Shown in pieces: positions 1-5,112 of a stretch of DNA of 9,398 bases. The number at the start of each line of letters is the position of its first letter. Position 1 is the stretch's first letter. Position numbers and translations under genes: made by a program. This DNA is from DATIJC01 sp035479015 (GTDB taxonomy: Bacteria > Patescibacteriota > Microgenomatia > UBA1400 > UBA12028), in the NCBI GenBank assembly GCA_035479015.1, contig DATIJC010000038.1, forward strand, positions 1 to 9,398. Direction: 5' to 3'. The notes below the pieces were generated by a model, which ran no database searches, was not told where the DNA came from, and saw only the letters and a list, made by a program, of their open reading frames with translations.

Positions 1-335
1 TTGAGTCTGTGTATTTCATCAATGAACAAAACGTCCTTTGCAGAAAGGTTAGTAAGTATCGCTGCTAGATCGCCTACCTTAGTAATAGCAGTGGCACTAG
101 TGAAGCGGATCTCACTACCCATCTCTTTGGCAATTAGGTGCGCAAGTGTCGTCTTTCCTAAACCAGGAGGACCGTATAACAGCACGTGATCCATGGCTTC
201 GCTACGTTCTTTAGCAGCTTGGATAGCGATAGATAGAGAATCCTTAACACTTTCCTGCCCAATAAACTCGTCCCAAGCTGTCGCCCGCAGGTTAGTAAAT
301 AGTTGTTCGTCGTCGGGTAAATTTGAATCTTGCAT
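1..335 (-). CDS. ruvB: Holliday junction branch-migration ATPase RuvB (N-terminal part, cut by window edge)
   Basis: RuvB is the hexameric AAA+ motor that, with RuvA, drives branch migration of Holliday junctions in the cytoplasm. I translated the minus strand directly from the ATG at 335. The 111 complete codons carry the RuvB N-terminal signature WDEFIGQE (residues 21-28), Walker A GPPGLGKTT (55-63), the TSATAITKVGDLAAIL stretch (79-94) and Walker B LFIDEIHRL (103-111). The gene runs off the left edge, so the sensor and winged-helix parts are not visible. No clear Shine-Dalgarno precedes the ATG. The nearest purine-rich stretch (AGGA) lies in the hairpin repeat at 348-377, too far upstream to be ideal. 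It lies downstream of ruvA on the same strand, but a nuclease cassette separates the two. The family call is secure; the start is likely but not proven. Confidence 0.96.
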   Translation of the reverse strand, partial: MQDSNLPDDEQLFTNLRATAWDEFIGQESVKDSLSIAIQAAKERSEAMDHVLLYGPPGLGKTTLAHLIAKEMGSEIRFTSATAITKVGDLAAILTNLSAKDVLFIDEIHRL

Positions 336-347
336 AGAATTTTAGCG

Positions 348-377
348 TGTCATTCCTGCGAAGGCAGGAATCCAGTC
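348..377 (-). repeat. 30-bp hairpin repeat, downstream copy of an inverted pair
   Basis: This 30-bp unit contains a perfect 8-bp stem with a 4-base loop, ATTCCTGC-GAAG-GCAGGAAT at 352-371 on the plus strand, with asymmetric flanks TGTC and CCAGTC. It is an inverted copy of the unit at 674-703, matching at 27 of 30 positions. Two of the three differences fall on opposite sides of the same stem pair. The TGA stop of the nuclease gene (376-378) overlaps its edge. No T-run follows the hairpin, so a simple intrinsic terminator is not obvious. Confidence 0.85.
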
Positions 378-672
378 AACCAAGTAAATTTCCATATAAA
401 TCTTCCCACTCTGGGTTAGTTTCTTCAATTAAACGTATTTTCCAAATTCGCTTCCACTCTTTTAGCTGCTTTTCTCTTGTAATAGCATCGTCAATATTAG
501 TGGTTTGATCAAACCAAACTAAGTCATGTACTCCATACTTCTTTGTGAATCCTTTTAATTGATCAGTTTTGTGCTCACCTACTCTTCGTATCAGATCACT
601 AGTAACACCTACATATAAAGTACCGTTTTTCTCACTAGCCATTATGTATACAAAATATTGATGTTTCTTCAT
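376..672 (-). CDS. Small GIY-YIG nuclease-fold protein (YhbQ/URI-type, COG2827-like)
   Basis: A 98-residue single-domain protein with the GIY-YIG fold. These proteins are related to the catalytic domains of UvrC and of some homing endonucleases and cleave one DNA strand using a metal ion. The first motif is VYI (residues 8-10) and the second is LYVG (19-22). They are followed by the DLIRRVGEHK segment with the expected Arg (R29 or R30), and by ITREKQLKEWKR with the likely catalytic Glu E67. A late Asn (N86, in TNPEW) fits the usual terminal motif. There is no separate DNA-binding domain. The ATG at 672 lies two bases from the repeat at 674-703, which supplies an AGGG Shine-Dalgarno on its 3' arm, 9 bases from the start. 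The gene separates ruvA from ruvB. Its physiological role is unknown; repair or repeat mobilisation are both possible. Confidence 0.93.
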   Translation of the reverse strand: MKKHQYFVYIMASEKNGTLYVGVTSDLIRRVGEHKTDQLKGFTKKYGVHDLVWFDQTTNIDDAITREKQLKEWKRIWKIRLIEETNPEWEDLYGNLLG

Positions 673-673
673 T

Positions 674-703
674 GTCTGGATCCCTGCCTTCGCAGGGATG
701 ACA
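674..703 (-). repeat. 30-bp hairpin repeat, upstream copy of an inverted pair
   Basis: In the minus-strand reading this unit has the stem-loop ATCCCTGC-GAAG-GCAGGGAT (plus-strand 680-699) with flanks TGTC and CCAGAC. It is the inverted partner of 348-377. The stem is again perfect because both arms changed together (T-A in the other copy, C-G here). It directly abuts the nuclease start codon, and its 3' arm contains the AGGG that best serves as the nuclease ribosome binding site. The folded hairpin would pair that site with CCCT on the 5' arm. Confidence 0.85.
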
Positions 704-708
704 AAACA

Positions 709-1278
709 TTACTTTCTTGACAAAAGTTGTATCGCTTTTTTCACCGCATCTTCCAGTCGCATCGGTTCGATGTCAAAACTTTGCATAACTTTTCTACCCT
801 CATTCTCAGAAAATCCCAGCGAGATGAGGGCCTCCAACACTTCTTTCTCTTTACCTTCGGGCTCCGACAAATCCAAGTCAATACCTGCCCCCAGTTTTGT
901 TCTCAATTCGATAATAATTTTTTGTGCACTTTTTTTACCTACCCTAGGCACACTAGTAAAAAAGGCTACATCCGCGCTGCGTACCGCCCGTACTATTTCT
1001 TCTACTCCTCTGTTCATGATTCCCAATGCTGTCTTTGGCCCTACTCCATCTACACCTATTAATTTCAGAAATAATTCTTTTTCTGTTTCGGTCAAAAAAC
1101 CATACAGATCAAAAGCATCTTCTTTAATATGTGAGTGAATAAATAATTGCACTTCTTTGTTACTTGATACTTGCAACTTGGTACTTTGTGTAACTAACAC
1201 AACATACCCGACGCCGTTACAAACCACGAGCAGAGATTTTGTAGTCAACTTCACAGTTCCCGATAAATACCCAATCAT
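709..1278 (-). CDS. ruvA: Holliday junction branch-migration complex subunit RuvA
   Basis: RuvA binds four-way DNA junctions as a tetramer and loads RuvB rings on opposite arms. The 189-residue product begins MIGYLSGTV, the standard RuvA start, and is close to the usual family length of about 200. Domain I (OB fold, about 1-62) includes the acidic-pin region KEDAFDLYGF, with E53 and D54 matching the strand-separating pair of E. coli RuvA. Domain II has two helix-hairpin-helix motifs, GVDGVGPKTALGIM (75-88) and VPRVGKKSAQKIIIEL (110-125). Domain III, which contacts RuvB, is at about 143-187. A GTG three codons upstream (1287) is in frame and has an AGG 5 bases away, so it could also be used. 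I chose the ATG because of the conserved N-terminus. A plausible promoter lies just upstream, separating ruvA from the ruvC operon. Confidence 0.96.
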   Translation of the reverse strand: MIGYLSGTVKLTTKSLLVVCNGVGYVVLVTQSTKLQVSSNKEVQLFIHSHIKEDAFDLYGFLTETEKELFLKLIGVDGVGPKTALGIMNRGVEEIVRAVRSADVAFFTSVPRVGKKSAQKIIIELRTKLGAGIDLDLSEPEGKEKEVLEALISLGFSENEGRKVMQSFDIEPMRLEDAVKKAIQLLSRK

Positions 1279-1297
1279 GGAACACACTATAACCTAG

Positions 1298-1326
1298 TTG
1301 ACAGAAAAGAGGAAGAAGTTCAGTAT
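1298..1326 (+). promoter_or_regulatory. Weak candidate promoter for the small plus-strand gene
   Basis: A perfect TTGACA lies at 1298-1303, and 17 bases further on is a poor -10 match, CAGTAT (1321-1326). The -35 is convincing and the -10 is not. The position, about 30 bases before the start codon, is reasonable. The prediction rests on consensus matching only. Confidence 0.25.
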
Positions 1327-1332
1327 CCGTAC

Positions 1333-1362
1333 ATTATTCTAAATTAAGGATATGTATGTTAA
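1333..1362 (-). promoter_or_regulatory. Candidate sigma-70-like promoter for ruvA
   Basis: On the minus strand a TTAACA (-35-like, plus coordinates 1357-1362, 5 of 6 matches) precedes TAGAAT (1336-1341, 15-base spacer) or AATAAT (1333-1338, 18-base spacer), each 5 of 6 matches to TATAAT. Transcription would begin near 1325, giving a leader of about 45 bases before the ruvA ATG. The -35 overlaps the first codons of the divergent small gene, so the two transcription units would interfere. The evidence is consensus matching only. Confidence 0.4.
1346..1350 (+). promoter_or_regulatory. Ribosome binding site of the small plus-strand gene
   Basis: AAGGA lies 5 bases before the ATG at 1356. It is one of the best Shine-Dalgarno matches in the window and is the main reason to accept this short ORF and its start. 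An ATG at 1352 is closer to the site but in another frame. Confidence 0.6.
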
Positions 1363-1547
1363 CGAAAGACAGAAATGAAAACTACAGTGGTGCCTCACCT
1401 GATAAAAATGTGGTCAATGAGCGTGTTTTATACCAAGAAACATATGCTGCGCTTGCAAAGATAGTGTTTGATTTAGAATCACTTGTCGGGCCAGAAAAAG
1501 CGCAAGAGATTATTGAGAGAGCAGTAAAAGCTTTACAGCTTCGATAA
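1356..1547 (+). CDS. Small protein of unknown function (63 aa), only plus-strand gene
   Basis: I do not recognise this protein. It has a polar N-terminus rich in Asn, Asp and Lys (residues 1-22) and a C-terminal two-thirds that reads as two amphipathic helices, about 25-42 (YQETYAALAKIVFDLESL) and 46-62 (EKAQEIIERAVKALQL), separated by a Val-Gly-Pro turn. There is no signal peptide or membrane segment, so it should be cytoplasmic. A helical hairpin of this size could be a protein-interaction or regulatory module, but that is a guess. Support comes from the strong AAGGA ribosome binding site and from lying in an otherwise gene-free gap between ruvA and the transporter gene. Its last 38 bases overlap tail-to-tail with the transporter gene on the other strand, and its start overlaps the predicted ruvA promoter. 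The chance that it is not a gene remains appreciable. Confidence 0.55.
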   Translation: MLTKDRNENYSGASPDKNVVNERVLYQETYAALAKIVFDLESLVGPEKAQEIIERAVKALQLR

Positions 1548-2352
1548 CGCCCCAAAGGGCGAGGCCTACGAATGCAAGGCTTCCAAAGAAGGAAATGATC
1601 GGATTCTTGACGATACGAATTGTTTTTCCGGGTGAAAGAAACAGGAAAATGTTTAGTATCATATGTCCTAAGAACACGCCCGTGGCAAAACCAAACACGT
1701 TGATGATATTAAACAGTGGTAAGTAGCCTGCAAAATCATCCAAGCCCAAAATAAACGGAATAGTCATCGACATTATGAAAAGTGCCTTCAGGCCTTTTTT
1801 ATTGTCATCTTTGGCAACAAGACTTGGAATAAGTTTGTTAAGGACAGGAGCAACAAACCTATTAAATCTGGATAGTACTTTTTCAAAGTAGATTTCAAAT
1901 CCGCCAAAAGAAATTTTGTACTTCCCAGCCTCATCTTTGACATGATCCAATCCATCCTCAGCCATGCGAAGTAGCACAAGAGCAGCTAGCATGATCATGA
2001 TCGCCATGAGGATCGGCACTTCACGGAAGAAGTCCCAAATCAGTAAAATCAAAAATGTACCTGCTGCGTTGCCAAGTGCAGTACCTATCTCAATCATGAT
2101 GCGGTTCTTCCACCCCTCGTACTTGCTCATAAGTCTGCCGATAAAGATCGCAAAATCTATCGAGGTTTTTAAATAGATAGTGGCGCCAACTAAAATATCA
2201 GCAAGCCGTAGCTGCAAATGTACCGGAGGACGGTTTACTGTCAACCCATTTAGCGTGCGAATTTCTGCAAAAAGAATTACCGTAACCACAGCAAAAACAA
2301 CTCCAGTAAGGAGCAAAGGGATAATCTGATCAGGAAACAATTTGCTTTTCAT
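1510..2352 (-). CDS. Multi-pass membrane protein, possible CadD/LysE-superfamily ion exporter
   Basis: A 280-residue integral membrane protein with about seven hydrophobic spans (roughly 9-29, 49-72, 86-106, 111-130, 188-206, 213-239, 254-278) and a central hydrophilic region (132-187). Two similar motifs sit in the two halves. KTSIDFAIFIG (62-72) is followed by G90-TAL-G94, and LGLDDFAGYLP (202-212) is followed by G225-VFL-G229. This matches the internal-repeat plan of the LysE/TerC/CadD superfamily, where an acidic residue pair in each half binds the substrate. CadD proteins carry TSIDN in the first half and GGDN...YIPLF in the second, which is close to what is seen here. The substrate is unknown (divalent cation or amino acid). 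The ATG at 2352 overlaps the ruvC stop as ATGA, so translation is coupled to ruvC. The fold assignment is a motif-based inference; it could also be an uncharacterised membrane family. Confidence 0.85.
   Translation of the reverse strand: MKSKLFPDQIIPLLLTGVVFAVVTVILFAEIRTLNGLTVNRPPVHLQLRLADILVGATIYLKTSIDFAIFIGRLMSKYEGWKNRIMIEIGTALGNAAGTFLILLIWDFFREVPILMAIMIMLAALVLLRMAEDGLDHVKDEAGKYKISFGGFEIYFEKVLSRFNRFVAPVLNKLIPSLVAKDDNKKGLKALFIMSMTIPFILGLDDFAGYLPLFNIINVFGFATGVFLGHMILNIFLFLSPGKTIRIVKNPIISFFGSLAFVGLALWGVIEAVKLLLLSQ
1548..1561 (+). other. Short GC-rich hairpin right after the small gene's stop
   Basis: CGCCC-CAAA-GGGCG begins on the base after the TAA of the small gene and forms a 5-bp stem with a 4-base loop. 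It is placed like a terminator, but no T-run follows, and on the minus strand it lies inside transporter coding sequence, so it may be coincidental. Confidence 0.25.
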
Positions 2353-2804
2353 ATACTCAGAGCGGCGGCGATAGCATCGATCGCATCGTCAAGAAGTGTA
2401 GAGGGAATATCTTTGATCTGCAAGCGCACCATTTTCTCGATAGCTTTCTTATCGGCATGTCCATCCCCCGTCACAGCGCTTTTTATCTGTAGCGGCGTCT
2501 TTTCGATAACTTCTATTCCGTTTTTCATACATAGATAGACGATCACACCTCTGGCTTGAGCCACATTGATCGCTGTCTTTGCATTTGTAGCGAAAAAAAG
2601 CGACTCGATAATAGCAAACTGGGGGTTAAATTCTTGTAGTACTTTCTCAAGCGCAGTTCCTAGCAGTAAAAGTCTGCTAGGAATATTTTCAGTTTTTGGG
2701 GTGTGTATCACGTCTGCCGTTAACAGCGAGAATTTATGGGCATCTTTTTCTACAACTGCCCATCCTAGCCGCTCAAATCCCGGATCTAAGCCGAGGATTT
2801 TCAT
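2349..2804 (-). CDS. ruvC: Crossover junction endodeoxyribonuclease RuvC
   Basis: RuvC is the dimeric resolvase that cuts Holliday junctions held by RuvAB. The 151-residue product is slightly shorter than E. coli RuvC (173 residues) and lacks only a C-terminal tail. The RNase H-like catalytic acids are all visible: D7 in KILGLDPG, E67 in AIIESLFF, and D140 and D143 in DDAIDAIAAAL, equivalent to E. coli D7, E66, D138 and D141. The conserved FATNAKTAINVAQARG helix region (71-86) and the basic loop TPLQIKSAVTGDGHADK (103-119) are also present. The ATG at 2804 overlaps the stop of the upstream glycosyltransferase, and its own stop overlaps the next start, both as ATGA. It is thus embedded in a glycosyltransferase operon and lies more than 1 kb away from ruvA and ruvB, with its usual neighbours missing. 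Confidence 0.97.
   Translation of the reverse strand: MKILGLDPGFERLGWAVVEKDAHKFSLLTADVIHTPKTENIPSRLLLLGTALEKVLQEFNPQFAIIESLFFATNAKTAINVAQARGVIVYLCMKNGIEVIEKTPLQIKSAVTGDGHADKKAIEKMVRLQIKDIPSTLLDDAIDAIAAALSI
2657..2683. repeat. Perfect 10-bp inverted repeat inside ruvC
   Basis: TTCCTAGCAG (2657-2666) and CTGCTAGGAA (2674-2683) are exact reverse complements separated by 7 bases. They encode part of the ruvC segment IPSRLLLLGT (residues 41-50). The stem would fold in mRNA on either strand. No second copy is visible in this window, and it may be a chance product of coding constraints. Confidence 0.5.
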
Positions 2805-3991
2805 ACTGTTTCTGGCCCAAATTTTTTGACAAGCGCATCCAGCATTTGCCGGCTGCTAGTCACCCACGAAAACTTGGTTGCCCATTCACGCATCTGCATC
2901 CGCCGCATAGGGTCAGGTTGGTTGAAGATCACTTGTTCGATCCCACGGGTAATTGAATCTACGGAAAAAGGATCGACAAGTACACCAAATTCCCCTACTA
3001 CTTCTGGCAGACTTGCGGTGTTTGCTACCACTGGAGTAATTCCGTACAACATGCTCTCTACTGCTGGTATACCAAATCCTTCGTAGTAACCGATCAGCAC
3101 ACTTGCTAGACTCCCCCGCAAAATAACGTACTTCATCGCATCATCGACAAAGCCCGTGACTACTACTCGCTCACGGATGGGACTTGCGGCTACAGCATCA
3201 TCAAACTCTTTTGTCATCCATCCTGGTTTCCCAACAAAAACCAATTTTGTGTCCTGCGATGGATTCTTGGCAATCAGTTGTTCAAATGCCTTGAGGAGCC
3301 GCACCATATTTTTGCGGGGCTGGATGGTACCTATTGCTACAATATATGCTTTCTCTTTGAGTAAGAACTTGGTGAAGACGTTGGGTTCCAGTGTATCGAG
3401 TGCGTGTAGGTACTCCCGTTTAATATACTTCTCACTATCCACACCAGGGTAAATGATGGGTATGTCTTCACTATTTTTCTTATATGTACTTTCAATATCG
3501 GCTTTTGATGATTTAGAGATCGTAAAGATGAGCTCCGCTTTCTTTGCGCTGTAGTCCGTCCAAGCACGCAGCTGCATGAGGTCTTTCGGGCGGAAAAATT
3601 GTGGGAATTTTAAAAATGCCAGATCAAGGATGCAAATGCTGCTTGGCACCGGGCAAAACCGCGGAGCATAGTGACCCAGACTTAAGAAAACGTGCATGCC
3701 ATTTGTGTGCAAGAATAATTCCAGAGGCAAGCGCCACTGCGTCCAAAAAAAGGATGGACCGATAATTTTGTACTTCCAGCCCGGCCTTCTTTCCGGAAAG
3801 TCGTCCTGCTGACTTTTGGGGAGATAGATCGTCCACTCAATTTGTAATTGATCCTGCGGAATATCGCGGCTTATCTTCTCAAGTTCCATGAGAAGCCGAT
3901 ACGCATATACATTACTACCCACCCGGTGAGCAACATTGGCTTCAGACGCGTTGACCCCAATACGTATGATGGGAACCATACTATTTACCAT
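2801..3991 (-). CDS. GT4-family glycosyltransferase (GT-B fold, retaining)
   Basis: A cytoplasmic glycosyltransferase of about 396 residues that would move a sugar from a nucleotide donor to a lipid-linked or surface-glycan acceptor. Numbering from the GTG at 3994, the N-terminal Rossmann domain starts IRIGVNASEANVAHRVGSNVYAYRLL (10-35). The C-terminal donor-binding domain has the family landmark GTIQPRKNMVRLL (222-234), then FVGKPGW (253-259) and VVTGFVDDAM (278-287). The E-x7-E motif YEGFGIPAVE (E305 and E313) follows, then SLPEVVGEFGVLVDP (328-342). The order and spacing match GT4 mannosyl- and glucosyltransferases. Possible starts are GTG 3994, ATG 3991 and ATG 3979. I chose 3991 because AGG lies 4 bases upstream; this overlaps the preceding gene by 11 bases. 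It is a tandem paralogue of the next gene upstream. Donor and acceptor cannot be read from the sequence. Confidence 0.92.
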   Translation of the reverse strand: MVNSMVPIIRIGVNASEANVAHRVGSNVYAYRLLMELEKISRDIPQDQLQIEWTIYLPKSQQDDFPERRPGWKYKIIGPSFFWTQWRLPLELFLHTNGMHVFLSLGHYAPRFCPVPSSICILDLAFLKFPQFFRPKDLMQLRAWTDYSAKKAELIFTISKSSKADIESTYKKNSEDIPIIYPGVDSEKYIKREYLHALDTLEPNVFTKFLLKEKAYIVAIGTIQPRKNMVRLLKAFEQLIAKNPSQDTKLVFVGKPGWMTKEFDDAVAASPIRERVVVTGFVDDAMKYVILRGSLASVLIGYYEGFGIPAVESMLYGITPVVANTASLPEVVGEFGVLVDPFSVDSITRGIEQVIFNQPDPMRRMQMREWATKFSWVTSSRQMLDALVKKFGPETV

Positions 3992-5108
3992 CACGCCTGG
4001 CTAGGCGATAGACTTCTTTTGTTTTCTTCGCACTCTCACTCCAACTATATTGTTTGAGACGGTCCTTCATTTTTTTCTGTGATTTAGCATTGTGACCATT
4101 CTCAATCGAATTTTGCACACCGGCCACGAGGGAATCAATGTCAGTAGGATCTACAAGCACTGCCGCGTCATCTGCCACTTCAGGCATAGCACTGATGTGG
4201 CTGGTGACTACTGGACAGCCGTAGTAAAACGCCTCAAGAATGGGTAAACCAAAACCCTCATACAGTGATGGGAATAGTAATAGTTGTGCCTTGGAAAATA
4301 GACTAGTCAGTTCCACCTTACCAATACCACGCAAGGTAAACAGACCTGGAATTGGTCTGATGCGCTCCAGTCCCTGACCGACCAGCACCAGATCAAAATC
4401 TTTAGAGAAATGTTTCCATGTTTCAATAATACGGTCAATATTTTTACGCGGTTCATTCACACCCACCCATAGGAAATAGGGCTTATGTATGCCAAAACGG
4501 AGTTCGATCTCTTGTCTGGTGAACAACTCTTTAGGAGACACAATACTTTCACTAGGCACAGCCTCCGGAATGACGTGCACGTGATCTTCAGGAAACGAGA
4601 ATAATTCTAGGAGGTCCCTCCTGGTTTGTTGACTGACAGCGATCACGTGGGAGTGTGTGGCAGCCAAGCGTTTGAGCGCAAGTGTATGTTTTTCTTTCGT
4701 TGTTGGATGAGCAATACCTTCGAACTTAAATAGAGCGAGATCGTGAATAGTCGCTACGGTCGGTGTTTTATAACTTGGTGGGATGAGCTCTTCCCAAGCA
4801 TGAAAGACGTCAACTTTTGGCATCAAGCTTTCGATATGAAGCCTACCCACTCCGTACCACATGTTCTTTAAGAAAGCCGGTGGAAATGCCAGCACAGTCG
4901 GCTTCGTGTCTATCCCCGCATCTTTTTGCAACTCAGTGATCTGCGTGCGCAGTTGCCGGTTAGCACGAAATGATGAACCAAAAAGCTTCAGCGTTACATC
5001 ATCCGTCTGGGCAAGCGCACGGATAATGTTCGTTGTATAGCGTGACACTCCTCGGTTATAGAGTATCGGCGTTACATCAAATCCAATTTGGAAATTATCT
5101 TTCGCCAT
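3981..5108 (-). CDS. GT4-family glycosyltransferase (GT-B fold, retaining)
   Basis: A 375-residue glycosyltransferase of the same family as its downstream neighbour. From the ATG at 5108 it begins MAKDNFQIGFDVTPIL, followed by the glycine-containing RGVSRYTTNI loop (19-28) that normally contacts the donor phosphate or acceptor. Further landmarks are VDVFHAWEELIPP (99-111), TVATIHDLALFKF (117-129), WVGVNEPRKNIDRI (214-227) and VLVGQGLERI (241-250). The E-x7-E motif YEGFGLPILE (E284 and E292) and AMPEVADDAAVLVDP (307-321) complete the set. The open frame extends 20 codons further to 5168, but that extension overlaps the preceding gene by 56 bases and lacks family similarity. The 5108 start leaves a 4-base gap and fits the family better. 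There is no membrane segment, so it is cytoplasmic or peripheral. The specific sugar is unknown. Confidence 0.92.
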   Translation of the reverse strand: MAKDNFQIGFDVTPILYNRGVSRYTTNIIRALAQTDDVTLKLFGSSFRANRQLRTQITELQKDAGIDTKPTVLAFPPAFLKNMWYGVGRLHIESLMPKVDVFHAWEELIPPSYKTPTVATIHDLALFKFEGIAHPTTKEKHTLALKRLAATHSHVIAVSQQTRRDLLELFSFPEDHVHVIPEAVPSESIVSPKELFTRQEIELRFGIHKPYFLWVGVNEPRKNIDRIIETWKHFSKDFDLVLVGQGLERIRPIPGLFTLRGIGKVELTSLFSKAQLLLFPSLYEGFGLPILEAFYYGCPVVTSHISAMPEVADDAAVLVDPTDIDSLVAGVQNSIENGHNAKSQKKMKDRLKQYSWSESAKKTKEVYRLARRDGK

Positions 5109-5112
5109 TGCT

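Larger units (their letters stand above)
348..703 (-). mobile_element. Candidate minimal mobile cassette: GIY-YIG nuclease gene between inverted hairpin repeats
   Basis: A 356-bp unit consists of one short nuclease gene with a 30-bp inverted repeat at each end and almost no other sequence. It lies exactly between ruvA and ruvB, which are adjacent in many bacteria. Removing it would leave about 17 bases between the ruvA stop and the ruvB start, a normal operon spacing. I see no target-site duplication outside the repeats and no transposase. The cassette reading is therefore an inference from arrangement, not from a known element family. The alternative is that the repeats are dispersed genomic palindromes that happen to flank the gene. 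Confidence 0.5.

Noticed and set aside
1..189. Plus-strand open frame at the left edge
   Set aside because: It is the complement of RuvB coding sequence containing Walker A and B motifs on the minus strand.
348..703. CRISPR array
   Set aside because: There are only two repeat copies, inverted relative to each other, with a coding gene between them and not short spacers.
336..710. Target-site duplication flanking the nuclease cassette
   Set aside because: The bases outside the two repeats (AGCG side and AAAC side) do not match, so no duplication can be claimed.
698..1138. Long plus-strand open frame (146 aa) opposite ruvA
   Set aside because: It lies wholly antisense to a clearly recognisable RuvA, has no ribosome binding site or family resemblance, and is Ser/Ile-rich as expected of a shadow frame.
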